This document shows, in pieces, positions 1-7,811 of a stretch of DNA of 17,973 nt. Source of the DNA: PeH17 sp964414925 (GTDB lineage: Bacteria > Bacillota > Clostridia > Christensenellales > CAG-138); assembly GCA_964414925.1 (NCBI GenBank), contig CAYPXV010000024.1, positions 1-17,973 on the forward strand, in the 5' to 3' direction. A program made the position numbers and the translations under genes. The number at the start of each line of letters is the position of its first letter. Position 1 is the stretch's first letter. The notes under the pieces are model-generated. The model was given only the letters and a program-made list of their open reading frames with translations, did not search any database and was not told where the DNA came from.

Positions 1-162
1 GTAGTAGCTGTTAAGTGCATTGGAATACATGCTATAGTAAATCTTCACATCGCCGATTTTGCCGATGAGCGGATTGTTGTTTACCGCTGAACACGCAATG
101 GTTGACACCATCATGATGGCTGCAAGAATTACAGCAACCAACTTCAAATTAATTTTCTTCAT
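1..162 (-). CDS. Lipoprotein, foldase (PrsA/SurA-like) candidate, 3' part beyond left edge
   Basis: Only the first 54 codons are in the window; the frame stays open to the edge. The start ATG (162-160) follows AAAGGAG at a 6-nt spacing. The N-terminus is a typical lipoprotein signal: KK near the start, a hydrophobic stretch (about residues 7-22), then STIAC with the likely lipidated Cys at residue 24. The mature start reads NNNPLIGKIGDVKIYY, which resembles the N-terminus of secreted peptidyl-prolyl isomerase/foldase lipoproteins of Clostridia, where a 'GKIGDVKI..' strand precedes the SurA-like helical region. The lipoprotein call is well supported. The foldase call is a resemblance from a short stretch and could be wrong. 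The gene lies downstream of the VanW-family gene in the same direction but has its own promoter. Confidence 0.55.
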   Translation of the reverse strand, partial: MKKINLKLVAVILAAIMMVSTIACSAVNNNPLIGKIGDVKIYYSMYSNALNSYY

Positions 163-196
163 TTCAAACTCCTTTTGTGAATAGAAATTCCTGTCT

Positions 197-225
197 ATTT
201 TAATTGTTGTTGTTCTATTTGTCAA
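197..225 (-). promoter_or_regulatory. Sigma-A promoter of the left-edge lipoprotein
   Basis: On the minus strand a perfect -35 TTGACA (225-220) is followed, after exactly 17 nt, by -10 TAAAAT (202-197). Transcription would begin about 28 nt before the start codon at 162. The -35 box begins 28 nt past the stop of the VanW-family gene, so the lipoprotein is probably transcribed on its own. No terminator is visible between the two genes. Confidence 0.8.
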
Positions 226-252
226 GCCCTAAATTAATCGGAACCGACACTT

Positions 253-1908
253 TTACGTGGGCGGGGGTAGGGATGGATCGCCCGTTCCGTAGTGAATCTC
301 ACCGCGTACACTCTTATAGACATCCCTGTACAGGTATTCCGTATCGATCTTTTTCCCGGAAGCATCGTAAACGTCCCTGTAAACATCAACAACGTAGCGA
401 TATCTGGGAGTAATGGTGTATACCTGGTATCCCTTGGGCCACAGAGGCTCTGCAACCATCAAGGGTGCTTCGGGCTCCTCCGTTTCCACAAGCTCGGAAC
501 GCATCTTGTAAGTGTATCCTTCGGAAGATTTGGCTCCGTATACGCAGCAGTAAATACGCTTTGCGTTTACATCCGCATACGAAATCAAAAAGTACGATAA
601 GTCACTGTTGTTTATCCATGCAAGGTCGGGCCCGTATGAAGAAACGGTTGCGTCAAGTCCCAAAGCTATGTACGAACTCGGGATGGAATGATGCGACCTG
701 TTGGTTATCTCTATGTTAGGTCCGACTATAAGCAGTGCATTGTAAAGGGTTGAACTTACCTGGCAAATGCCTCCTCCGGGACTGTCAACATATTCCTTTC
801 CGCCGGATATGCCTGCTGCCTGAAGCCAACCGTCCGCCTCGGTTCGAGGACCTAAAATGGTGTTGTAAGTCAATTCTTCGCCCGGCACCATCTCTATGCA
901 GTTAAGCAGTGCGGCTGCCTTTTGAACGTTACGGGTTCTGTTTGTTCCGCTCGATTCAAAGTCTGTGTATGCCATGCTGAGTCTGCCGAAATTGCTCTTT
1001 AACTCCTCCACCGTTGATGTAGGAAGCACCTGCTCGAATTCGGGCTCGATTTGTGTTGAATAGTTACCCGCTTGATATTCGTCAAGAATACTCTGCTTGA
1101 GAGCTTCGCGGTTTACTACCATGCCTGCCGAACCGTTGTGGAATATCGCTTCCGCAATTTCAACATTACCGATTTTTAAAGTCTGAGTAGCGTATACGTC
1201 CTGGGATGAACCGCCAACGCCCACGCCGGGTTTGCCGCCGCCTTGAAGGTTGCGCAGCGTTATGTACGGCTCAACCGCAGGAGTGTCGAACTTTGCGGCA
1301 ATTTCATCGATGGATTCACCGAACTTTATTTCGTCAATACTGATTTCGGCTGTTAAATCCAAACCATCGGAAGCAACTTGAATACGTTTATTGTAGTTCG
1401 CCAGAAAATCGGTGTCGCTTTCACGTCCGATTCTAAATGCTTCGGTCAATACGCTTTCGATGTTCGTACTGAATCCGAATGCTGCCGAATCAACTATATA
1501 CGTCATGTTTCCGTAGTTTACGGAGTAACAAATACCGCCGAAAAGTTCATTTATGTTTCGATAATACATCTCGATAACTTCATCGTAGGTACTGCCGCCT
1601 ATCGATACGCCGTCGAGTGTTATTCCGTCGCAGAAAGTATTGTTCTCAACATAGCCGAACGGAACGCCGTCCGTGTAACCTTGTATGGTTAAACTTCCGT
1701 CCGCATTCTCCGTTATATTAACGTTGTTCGAAGCAAGGTATTGCTCAACTGCCGTATTGTGACTTGCCTTGATTCCCACCTTTATAAGAAGTCGAGCCAA
1801 AACAAGGACGGCAAGCAGTGCGGCACATAAAACGATAAACACAAGGACTGCCGTAATCGGATTTTTCAGTAGATCCCGTATTCCTTTTTTTAAAAATTTT
1901 TTCTCCAA
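253..1908 (-). CDS. VanW-family cell-surface membrane protein
   Basis: A 551-residue protein with a basic N-terminus and one membrane anchor (about residues 17-43), then an extracellular region. Residues about 95-200 look like the peptidoglycan-binding_4-type domain often found before VanW domains. Residues about 321-457 form the VanW domain, with the hallmark PGGGICQVSSTLYNAL at 377-392 and RNVQKAA at 326-332. The tail is rich in Tyr and Val and ends in GDPSLPPPT. VanW is named from vancomycin-resistance clusters but its biochemical role is unclear, and such proteins are common in Clostridia without resistance. The start is TTG (1908-1906). It is chosen because GGAGG (1920-1916) sits 7 nt upstream and the product then begins MEKKFLKK. 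No van ligase or dehydrogenase genes are near, so a resistance role is not supported. Confidence 0.9.
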   Translation of the reverse strand: MEKKFLKKGIRDLLKNPITAVLVFIVLCAALLAVLVLARLLIKVGIKASHNTAVEQYLASNNVNITENADGSLTIQGYTDGVPFGYVENNTFCDGITLDGVSIGGSTYDEVIEMYYRNINELFGGICYSVNYGNMTYIVDSAAFGFSTNIESVLTEAFRIGRESDTDFLANYNKRIQVASDGLDLTAEISIDEIKFGESIDEIAAKFDTPAVEPYITLRNLQGGGKPGVGVGGSSQDVYATQTLKIGNVEIAEAIFHNGSAGMVVNREALKQSILDEYQAGNYSTQIEPEFEQVLPTSTVEELKSNFGRLSMAYTDFESSGTNRTRNVQKAAALLNCIEMVPGEELTYNTILGPRTEADGWLQAAGISGGKEYVDSPGGGICQVSSTLYNALLIVGPNIEITNRSHHSIPSSYIALGLDATVSSYGPDLAWINNSDLSYFLISYADVNAKRIYCCVYGAKSSEGYTYKMRSELVETEEPEAPLMVAEPLWPKGYQVYTITPRYRYVVDVYRDVYDASGKKIDTEYLYRDVYKSVRGEIHYGTGDPSLPPPT

Positions 1909-1915
1909 TTAAATA

Positions 1916-1920
1916 CCTCC
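1916..1920 (-). promoter_or_regulatory. Ribosome binding site that fixes a TTG start
   Basis: Reading the minus strand, GGAGG is followed by 7 nt and then TTG GAG AAA. No ATG lies at a suitable distance in this frame, so this site decides the TTG start of the VanW-family protein. Confidence 0.75.
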
Positions 1921-1962
1921 GGTCTTTTCGTGTCGAAATTTCATTCATATCATACTTATCTA

Positions 1963-1991
1963 ATTATAAAGCATAATTCCCATATCTGCAA
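1963..1991 (-). promoter_or_regulatory. Sigma-A promoter of the VanW-family gene
   Basis: On the minus strand TTGCAG (1991-1986), a 17-nt spacer and a consensus TATAAT (1968-1963) lie about 55 nt upstream of the TTG start at 1908. This gives an untranslated leader of roughly 50 nt with no obvious structure. Confidence 0.7.
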
Positions 1992-2116
1992 CTTTTTTAT
2001 TTATATAGAATCTTTGCCCCGAAACCCCTTTTTCGGAAAAACTCTTTAATCCACTGATTATTTGCCGTTGAACAAAACGACAAATAAATATATTTCAAAA
2101 ATGAGTAAAAAGGGGG

Positions 2117-2145
2117 TTGCAAAATCGGAGATAAACGGTTATAAT
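2117..2145 (+). promoter_or_regulatory. Sigma-A promoter of tRNA-Thr
   Basis: TTGCAA (2117-2122), a 17-nt spacer and a perfect TATAAT (2140-2145) end 22 nt before the first base of the tRNA, the normal arrangement for a single tRNA transcript with a short 5' leader. Confidence 0.8.
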
Positions 2146-2167
2146 AACACCCGTTCCGAGTGAACAA

Positions 2168-2243
2168 GCTGGTGTAGCTCAGTAGGTAGAGCACGTCATT
2201 GGTAATGACGAGGTAGTCAGTTCGAATCTGATCACCAGCTCCA
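2168..2243 (+). tRNA. tRNA-Thr, anticodon GGT
   Basis: A complete 76-nt cloverleaf. The acceptor stem GCTGGTG/CACCAGC pairs perfectly. The D-arm is GCTC/GAGC. The anticodon stem CGTCA/TGACG closes the loop TTGGTAA with anticodon GGT. The variable loop is AGGTA, and the T-arm GTCAG/CTGAT (one G-U pair) encloses TTCGAAT. CCA is encoded after the discriminator base T. It decodes ACC and ACU. It stands alone, with its own promoter and terminator. Confidence 0.97.
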
Positions 2244-2250
2244 TTTTTTT

Positions 2251-2279
2251 GCCCCATCTAAATAGATGAGGCTTTTCTT
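2251..2279 (+). terminator. Rho-independent terminator after tRNA-Thr
   Basis: GCCCCATCT and AGATGAGGC form a 9-pair stem with one C-A mismatch around the loop AAAT (2251-2272). The tail TTTTCTT follows. It starts 7 nt after the tRNA CCA end, behind another run of T. Confidence 0.75.
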
Positions 2280-2294
2280 AATTTCTACAAAATG

Positions 2295-2321
2295 ATGACC
2301 GCCGGCATAGCAGGCAGTCAT
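2295..2321 (-). terminator. Probable terminator of the two-component operon
   Basis: On the minus strand ATGACTGCC and GGCGGTCAT form a 9-pair stem (one G-U) with a 9-nt loop, 8 nt beyond the histidine kinase stop. The following sequence CATTTTGT holds only a short T run, so termination may be incomplete. Confidence 0.55.
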
Positions 2322-2328
2322 TACTTGA

Positions 2329-3435
2329 TTACTCGATTGGCAATTCTATTTTAAATTCAACAAGCTCATCGTCCGTGTTGCGCACGGATATCTTTCCGTG
2401 ATGAAGTGTTACTATCTTACGTACCAGAGAAAGCCCTAATCCGTTTCCTTCCGATTTGTGCGAAGTATCACCCTGATAGAACTTTTCAAATATATGCTTC
2501 ATTGTTTCATCGTCAATTGCAGGTCCTGCGTTGGCAATGGTAAAGGTCAGCTCTTTCTCCGATTGGGTTAAGTTCACATATATCGTCCCACCACGAGGAC
2601 TGAATTTTATTGCATTATCAAATAAATTCGTAAATACATGGTTCATTAACGACTCTACAGCTCTGAACTTTATGCTGTCCATATTCAGCTCAAATTCAAG
2701 CTCCTTCTCCATCCATTTGCTTTCCAACGCAACCACACTGCAACGAATTTGCTCGTCGATTCTATAGCTTTCTTTCGTTAACCCCATCGTTTCGTTGTCA
2801 AGCTTTGAAAGCATCAGTATGTTGCCGACCAGTGCCGATAAACGTTTGCTGCTACTGAGTATTCTTTCGGTGTACTCGTTTTTTAATTCATCCGACAAGT
2901 CAGGGTTTTGCAGCAAAACCGCATACCCTTCGATTGCCGCAAGCGGTGTCTTGAATTCATGTGAGACATTTGAAATAAAGTCGTTTCTTAACGTCTCCAC
3001 ATTATTTAATTCATGCACCATGTTGTTGAAGTCCTTATTGAGCTGTTTGACAAACTCAACGGAGGTGTTCTCATTAAGCTTTACCATAAAGTCACCCTCG
3101 CCGACTTTCTGCATGGCACTGCCCAGCGTGTTGATAGGATCTAAAAAATCCTTTGACAGCATTATCGTGATCAATGATCCGATAAGTAAGCTGCAACCAA
3201 ACATGCCCACAATAAGTAAAGTGGTCTTCAGGTGTGGAAATAATTTGAATTTTGTGATTATGAGCGCAATCAGCGAAACAAGTAGCACGCTTGCTGCCAA
3301 AACACAAAATACATATATGGAAAAATACCAGCGAAGTCCCTTTAACTTCTTTACATCAAAATGTGATGATGTAAGGTCTATGTACCGCCCGTGCTTGAAT
3401 ATGGGCTTTGATTCTTTGTCCTTTGTTTTACCCAT
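2329..3435 (-). CDS. Sensor histidine kinase with minimal extracellular loop
   Basis: A 368-residue membrane kinase that phosphorylates the adjacent OmpR-type regulator. From the ATG at 3435 there are two membrane helices (about 36-61 and 72-93) separated by only about 10 residues, then a HAMP linker (94-148). The HisKA helix has SHEFKTPL with the phospho-acceptor His159. The ATPase domain has an N-box NLFDNAIKFSP (270-280), a G1 box NAGPAI in which the usual leading Asp is Asn, and a G2 box GNGLGLSLV (330-338). The gene overlaps the regulator by 8 nt, so translation is likely coupled. An alternative TTG start at 3459 would add eight residues, but its AAGGGG lies too close (2-3 nt). The very short external loop places it among the intramembrane-sensing kinases, many of which monitor envelope stress or antibiotics. 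The signal cannot be read from sequence. Confidence 0.93.
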   Translation of the reverse strand: MGKTKDKESKPIFKHGRYIDLTSSHFDVKKLKGLRWYFSIYVFCVLAASVLLVSLIALIITKFKLFPHLKTTLLIVGMFGCSLLIGSLITIMLSKDFLDPINTLGSAMQKVGEGDFMVKLNENTSVEFVKQLNKDFNNMVHELNNVETLRNDFISNVSHEFKTPLAAIEGYAVLLQNPDLSDELKNEYTERILSSSKRLSALVGNILMLSKLDNETMGLTKESYRIDEQIRCSVVALESKWMEKELEFELNMDSIKFRAVESLMNHVFTNLFDNAIKFSPRGGTIYVNLTQSEKELTFTIANAGPAIDDETMKHIFEKFYQGDTSHKSEGNGLGLSLVRKIVTLHHGKISVRNTDDELVEFKIELPIE

Positions 3436-4105
3436 GATGCTTAATTGCCTTGTATCCAAGACCCCTTATCGTCACAATCTCAAAATCGGTGTTGTCACGG
3501 AAACGGTCTCTTAATCTGTTTATATGTACATCCACCGTGCGAGGTTCGGTTTCACTGTCAAGTCCCCATATGTCATCCATCAATTGCTGCCTTGTAAATA
3601 TCCTCCCGGGGTAGGATGTAAGCTTGTACAAAAGCATAAATTCCTTTTGCGGCAAAACCATGCTCTTTCCGTTACAGCTTACTGTCATAGAGTCGTATTC
3701 CAGTACGGTGTTGCCTATAACCTGCTTCCTGTCGCTTATCATTTTAGCACGCCTGAGCAAGGCACTTACCCTCAATACCATCTCGTTAACGTCAATCGGC
3801 TTTACCATGTAATCATCCGTTCCAGACGTAAAGCCCCTTTGCATATCGTAAAATGAATCTCTTGCGGTTATCATAAGTACGGGTATACTATTGCCGCTTT
3901 CACGCAGCGATGATACAAGTTCGTATCCGTCCATATTCGGCATCATTATGTCCGAAATGATTAAATCCACATACTCCTTGTCCAGTACGTCAAGTGCTTC
4001 TTTGCCGTCGGAAACGCATATCGTGTGATAACCGTTGTTCGTAAGTACCCTGTGAAATAATTGGCACAATTCCTTGTCGTCTTCGGCAATCAATATTTTA
4101 AACAT
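3428..4105 (-). CDS. OmpR/PhoB-family response regulator
   Basis: A 225-residue two-domain regulator. The receiver domain (about 1-118) has the acidic pocket E8-D9-D10, the phospho-acceptor Asp52 in LIISDIMMPNMDG, Thr80 and Lys102. The C-terminal winged helix (about 128-222) contains the usual PQKEFMLLYKL, RTVDVHINRLR and VTIRGLGYK segments of OmpR-type DNA-binding domains. The ATG at 4105 follows AGAGG at about 11 nt. It is the first gene of a two-gene operon with the histidine kinase. The inverted repeat at 4166-4184, over its own -35 region, is a candidate autoregulatory site. Target genes cannot be told from sequence; the divergent YjdF-like gene is the nearest candidate. Confidence 0.95.
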   Translation of the reverse strand: MFKILIAEDDKELCQLFHRVLTNNGYHTICVSDGKEALDVLDKEYVDLIISDIMMPNMDGYELVSSLRESGNSIPVLMITARDSFYDMQRGFTSGTDDYMVKPIDVNEMVLRVSALLRRAKMISDRKQVIGNTVLEYDSMTVSCNGKSMVLPQKEFMLLYKLTSYPGRIFTRQQLMDDIWGLDSETEPRTVDVHINRLRDRFRDNTDFEIVTIRGLGYKAIKHHG

Positions 4106-4156
4106 GGAAATTATTACCTCTTTCCCTGATATTTAATTCTATTCTTTAATAGTAAT

Positions 4157-4185
4157 ATTAAAACATGAATTGAATATCAATTCAA
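4157..4185 (-). promoter_or_regulatory. Promoter of the two-component operon
   Basis: On the minus strand TTGAAT (4185-4180), a 17-nt spacer and TTTAAT (4162-4157) lie about 50 nt upstream of the regulator start at 4105. Both boxes match consensus moderately. An inverted repeat covers the -35 box and most of the spacer. Confidence 0.55.
4166..4184. promoter_or_regulatory. Candidate operator: perfect 8-3-8 inverted repeat
   Basis: TGAATTGA-ATA-TCAATTCA is a perfect 19-bp inverted repeat overlapping the -35 box and spacer of the regulator promoter. The position fits a bound dimer controlling the operon. OmpR-type regulators more often bind direct repeats, so another protein could be the ligand. 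The repeat is A+T-rich, so chance is possible but unlikely at this position. Confidence 0.45.
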
Positions 4186-4270
4186 GCCCCTTTATTTACG
4201 GAGACGTTAAATATATCGCTATTTAAACTAAAATTTAAGTTCCGTTGATAAACAGTAGTCAATTCCGATT

Positions 4271-4285
4271 TACGATAAAATCGTA
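4271..4285. repeat. Small perfect inverted repeat just before a ribosome site
   Basis: TACGAT-AAA-ATCGTA ends 3 nt before the GGAGG (4289-4293) of the YjdF-like gene. In RNA it would be a weak 6-bp hairpin that might affect access to the ribosome site. It could equally be a protein site or chance. Confidence 0.35.
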
Positions 4286-4298
4286 TTCGGAGGTAAAA

Positions 4299-5126
4299 AT
4301 GAAATATAAATTGCAATGTCAAAAAAATGAATTAACCAAATCAAAAGAATTGCCCGTACTTGTATTGTGCGAAGCTTTTATTCTTGTAACCTTGATTCTG
4401 TCTTTGACAGGCGTTCTCGGCAGCGATAAACCGTCGGGTAATGCACTTATCTGTCTGATGGTATCGTTGCTTTTGTTGATGCCCTGGGTTTTTGAACATT
4501 GCTTTAAGCTCTATATGCCGATTTTACTTAAAGCGATGTTTATGCTGCTTATAATCGGAGGTCCGATCCTCGGTAAAATCTATCGCTTTTACTATATCGT
4601 CCCACTTTGGGATAAGCTTCTTCATACGTCCTCGGGATTCTTGTTTGCGGTTATCGGTGCCATGATTCCGCAGGTTTTGGATGAGAAAAACTCGAATCAT
4701 TCACAGGCTTTGGTTCTGACCTGCGCTATGTGCTTTACCCTTGCCATTGCCGTTATCTGGGAGTTTTTCGAGTTCGGCATGGATAGATTTTTCGGTATGG
4801 ATATGCAGCAGGATACATGGATAACGGATATTAATTCATACCTACTCGGTACGGAGAAGGGAAGCCTCGGTTCTATCTACGGAATTAATTCCCTTATAAT
4901 TAACGGCGAGCAAATCGCCACTCAAGGTTATCTCGATATAGGTCTGATTGATACGATGCAGGATATGCTCGTCTGCGCTTTGGGCGGCTTGATCTATTGC
5001 GTTTGTAACGTTCTTTATCATAAAAGCGTTAAAGCTCTTTCATGGTTCTCCAATATCATCCCCGTTAAGTCCGATAACTGTGCCGTGACCGCCTGTGAAG
5101 CCGAATCGCTGCATAGCGAAAATTGA
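4299..5126 (+). CDS. YjdF/DUF2238-like multi-pass membrane protein
   Basis: A 275-residue integral membrane protein. The ATG at 4299 is chosen because GGAGG (4289-4293) is 5 nt upstream; the frame opens at an upstream TTG (4245) with no ribosome site. Hydrophobic helices lie at about 18-40, 47-63, 73-95, 112-125, 137-156 and 222-240. Conserved-looking polar motifs sit at membrane edges: WDKLLHTSSG (104-113), WEFFEFGMDRFFGMDMQQDT (154-173) and IDTMQDM (217-223). These are typical of the YjdF/DUF2238 family, whose function is unknown. The soluble tail (about 241-275) is Cys- and Glu-rich. It is divergent from the two-component operon, with 193 nt between. I could not find a convincing plus-strand promoter there. 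A hairpin terminator follows. Confidence 0.8.
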   Translation: MKYKLQCQKNELTKSKELPVLVLCEAFILVTLILSLTGVLGSDKPSGNALICLMVSLLLLMPWVFEHCFKLYMPILLKAMFMLLIIGGPILGKIYRFYYIVPLWDKLLHTSSGFLFAVIGAMIPQVLDEKNSNHSQALVLTCAMCFTLAIAVIWEFFEFGMDRFFGMDMQQDTWITDINSYLLGTEKGSLGSIYGINSLIINGEQIATQGYLDIGLIDTMQDMLVCALGGLIYCVCNVLYHKSVKALSWFSNIIPVKSDNCAVTACEAESLHSEN

Positions 5127-5185
5127 TTTTAACGTTTGATGATTCTTATTATATGAGAAATTGCTTTGCCGACAGCGCATGGTAT

Positions 5186-5217
5186 TACGGAGCAGACCAA
5201 GTTCGATCTGCTCCGTA
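5186..5217 (+). terminator. Rho-independent terminator after the YjdF-like gene
   Basis: TACGGAGCAGA and TCTGCTCCGTA form a perfect 11-bp stem with a 10-nt loop, followed by TTCCTTCTTTA. It lies between two convergent genes. On the minus strand there is no T run after the stem, so it suits the plus-strand gene best. Confidence 0.7.
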
Positions 5218-5249
5218 TTCCTTCTTTATGTTTTGTGCGTGTTTAGTTG

Positions 5250-7790
5250 TCAGTCGAAAATAACGTACTCATTGTACGCTGAAACAAACCATCTCTCCTC
5301 TTCCGAGTAGCGTGTACCGCCGTAATTCGGAATGAATGTGCTGCCAAGACCCCAGTCGGTGTAGCTGCTCCAAAGCTGAGCATATTGCTCATCCGTCATT
5401 GCGAAGCAAAGAGGTTGATAGGTAAGACCGACAATCGGTGATGAACAATGGTATTCCGAAATCAGATTGTATGCCTCCCCGTTTTCATCGACTCTTTTAT
5501 CGATAAGGTTGGAATCCATGGTGTAAACAAACAGTATGTATCTCGAATCAGCGGCTTTACTGTCGGTGCTGCATATGTCTTGCAGCCACTTTACCGCTTC
5601 TTTTCTGGTTTTAAGTGTGTCTGCGTCGGGATTTCCCGTAGCTAAAAGCTCTTCATAATCCTTAACCAGTGAATCATAGTAGTCGGGGTCTTCCAGCTTG
5701 ATTACTTCCAAGTCTTCTTCGGAGTATCCGTAGTACCTCTCGTAGTATTCTTCAAAGCTGTATTTCGCATAGTTAAAGGGAGACTCCCAGAATCCATCAA
5801 AACACGTCACCAAATCGCTTTCGGAATCATAGACAAAGAATATAAAGTCCGCAGAATTGGATGCCCAATATTCCGTATCGCATACGTCGCAGAGTACATC
5901 AAATTCGTTCACATACTCCTTAAATGCTTTGTTCATTTCACACTCATTGTCCGCAAGAGCGATGTATGCTTTGAGCGTTTTGGGTGTTAAGGTTGAAAGC
6001 TTAACAGCTCTTATACATGAATTATCATTCGTTGCGATGAACAAAAGGTCAAATGCCAATGTTTTGGGATTTGTGACGGTATATGTATGATAGGACGAAT
6101 CATCAAAATCGTCATCAAATGAGCGCTTATTTCCGGTAATAGCCTCTATTGTCGTCGAACTTTCAAAGCCTTCGTAATAGTCACCTTTGCTGACATACGT
6201 GTCCAAATTCATCAGATCAAAGCGTTGCTCGTCACTCAAGAGTGAAAGTTCTTCGATAAAAGTGTCATATAGAGAATCGAATCTCTCATCCGCAAGGACG
6301 AAATGTCCGTCTTTGAATTTATCAACGTCGGTTGCAAGCTTCTGATAATCTTTATCCTCGCTCAATACCTCATAGATATCTCGTTCTTTACAGGAAAGGT
6401 CGTCAATACTTAAAGTAAGCTTCCTGCCGTCTTTAAAGTTGATGGTTACACTCTTTTCGCCCGAACCGGATAATCCGCCCGTTGCATATGAGAATATGTC
6501 TCGACTGTATACTTCAAGTCTCAGAGTTTGAGAAAAGTCAAACAGCTTTTCGATTTTTGCCTTGTCGGTTACTTTGAATGTCTTTTCCGCTCCGCATCCC
6601 TTGCCGTAACGATCAACGAATTCATAGGGTGAAGTATTACCGAATAGGTAATTCATATCGTAGTCTCCCCAAATTACATCGTCATAGTTCGGTAAACAAT
6701 AGAAATTGAATGAAACACTTTCGATGTTATTGAGTGAAAGGTTCATGTTTCTTTCAACGTTTTGGATTAGTTTGCTCGAAAGTACGGTAAGCATGAGCAT
6801 TGCAAATGCTATGGGCAGATATGCGAAGGACCTCAATGCCGTCTTAATTTTGCGTGAGCTTATCCACATAAACGCAAAGTAAGTTACTACTGTAATGAGC
6901 AGGAAAATGAGTATTGCGCCAAGCATTTGCGAATCGTTTGAACCCGCATTGTCGATTATCAAACCGAATCCCATCAACAGTTCGCTTGCAAGCGCAACGC
7001 CGAAAATAACATTCAGCGCAAAACTCCTGTATCCGTTGCCCGAGATTTCGTTTCTCGAATTTATAATCGCCATTCTGCTGAAATAAAGCAGTGCAAGAGG
7101 AAGGATTACTTTTAGTACCCAACTCAGAACGTTTACGGTAGATACTCCCGTGGGAATAAGAATGTTGATTAAGGGCAATGATAAATCACAGTAAGTGCCC
7201 AGGCAAATGTTCAATATAGGGAAAAATGCACCTAAAATTCCTGTTGCCACAATTGCGGAGAAGGTTCTGCCCGTTATCGGAAGAACAAGACAAATAAGTC
7301 CGAAAACTCCAATGCCCTCAAGCATAGCGGCAATAATGTCAACGATTACTTCCGATACGTTGTAACCGTAGTTGCCTATGGAAATAAATGAGTTAAGCTG
7401 TCCTATGCTGCTTCCGATCAAATATCCTAAGCCCCATGCTATAACCGTGCCCAACGACAGAATCAATCCTGCGGACAGATATGTGGTCCAAAGACTGTCA
7501 CGGGAAACGGGGATGCTACCGAACAGTTCGTTCGTCGATTTATCGCGAAGCTTTGTTCCGAGCTGATATGCAGTTATTGCCATCAAAATAACAATCGCAA
7601 CCGGCAAAAAACTCATGTCGATGTGAAAGTCTTGACCTATAATGTCCGACTTAAATGCGGAATACGCATACGTTATGGAATTTATAAGCGTGATGGCACA
7701 AACACATATTGCGGGCACAAGCAGTCGCTTGAATGTTTCTTTTAACAGTGGCTTATGAAGCCTTAATATCGATTTTTTCATATCATTCAT
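5250..7790 (-). CDS. ABC-2 type transporter permease with large external domain (YtrC/DUF6449-like)
   Basis: An 846-residue membrane protein, the third gene of the GntR/ABC operon and the partner of the ATPase 21 nt upstream. The first 345 residues hold about eight or nine hydrophobic helices (for example 23-44, 60-76, 101-126, 148-171, 176-198, 221-239, 257-280, 289-310 and 322-341). The cytoplasmic motif LRDKSTNELFGSIPVSRDSL (81-100) is typical of ABC-2 permeases that contact the ATPase. Residues about 345-846 lack membrane helices. They are rich in Asp, Glu and Tyr and probably lie outside the cell, as in DUF6449-type permeases of YtrA-controlled operons. The start at 7790 follows AGGAG by only 3 nt. 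The in-frame ATG at 7781 (12 nt) is an alternative that removes three residues. The substrate is unknown; relatives relate to cell-wall antibiotics or cell-wall metabolism. Confidence 0.88.
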   Translation of the reverse strand: MNDMKKSILRLHKPLLKETFKRLLVPAICVCAITLINSITYAYSAFKSDIIGQDFHIDMSFLPVAIVILMAITAYQLGTKLRDKSTNELFGSIPVSRDSLWTTYLSAGLILSLGTVIAWGLGYLIGSSIGQLNSFISIGNYGYNVSEVIVDIIAAMLEGIGVFGLICLVLPITGRTFSAIVATGILGAFFPILNICLGTYCDLSLPLINILIPTGVSTVNVLSWVLKVILPLALLYFSRMAIINSRNEISGNGYRSFALNVIFGVALASELLMGFGLIIDNAGSNDSQMLGAILIFLLITVVTYFAFMWISSRKIKTALRSFAYLPIAFAMLMLTVLSSKLIQNVERNMNLSLNNIESVSFNFYCLPNYDDVIWGDYDMNYLFGNTSPYEFVDRYGKGCGAEKTFKVTDKAKIEKLFDFSQTLRLEVYSRDIFSYATGGLSGSGEKSVTINFKDGRKLTLSIDDLSCKERDIYEVLSEDKDYQKLATDVDKFKDGHFVLADERFDSLYDTFIEELSLLSDEQRFDLMNLDTYVSKGDYYEGFESSTTIEAITGNKRSFDDDFDDSSYHTYTVTNPKTLAFDLLFIATNDNSCIRAVKLSTLTPKTLKAYIALADNECEMNKAFKEYVNEFDVLCDVCDTEYWASNSADFIFFVYDSESDLVTCFDGFWESPFNYAKYSFEEYYERYYGYSEEDLEVIKLEDPDYYDSLVKDYEELLATGNPDADTLKTRKEAVKWLQDICSTDSKAADSRYILFVYTMDSNLIDKRVDENGEAYNLISEYHCSSPIVGLTYQPLCFAMTDEQYAQLWSSYTDWGLGSTFIPNYGGTRYSEEERWFVSAYNEYVIFD

Positions 7791-7811
7791 TCACTCCTTG
7801 TTCTGTTAATT

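Noticed and set aside
253..1908. Vancomycin resistance locus
   Set aside because: VanW-family proteins are widespread in Clostridia; no VanA-type ligase, VanH, VanX or VanY is in the window, and the nearby two-component system lies beyond a tRNA with its own promoter and terminator.
1992..2110. Terminator-like CCGAAA...TTTCGG near 2020-2038
   Set aside because: Six-pair A/T-leaning stem with no T run on either strand and no gene ending there.
1997..2257. 86-residue minus-strand frame across the tRNA gene
   Set aside because: It is the antisense of tRNA-Thr; the GDQIRTDYLVITNDVLY-like product is a familiar artefact of reading tRNA genes backwards.
2168..2279. tRNA-Thr as an integration site of a mobile element
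   Set aside because: No integrase gene and no second copy of the tRNA 3' end was seen, and flanking genes look like ordinary chromosomal genes.
2795..3514. 239-residue plus-strand frame
   Set aside because: It lies wholly opposite the histidine kinase, which has all kinase motifs; the frame has a Ser-rich, motif-free product and no ribosome site.
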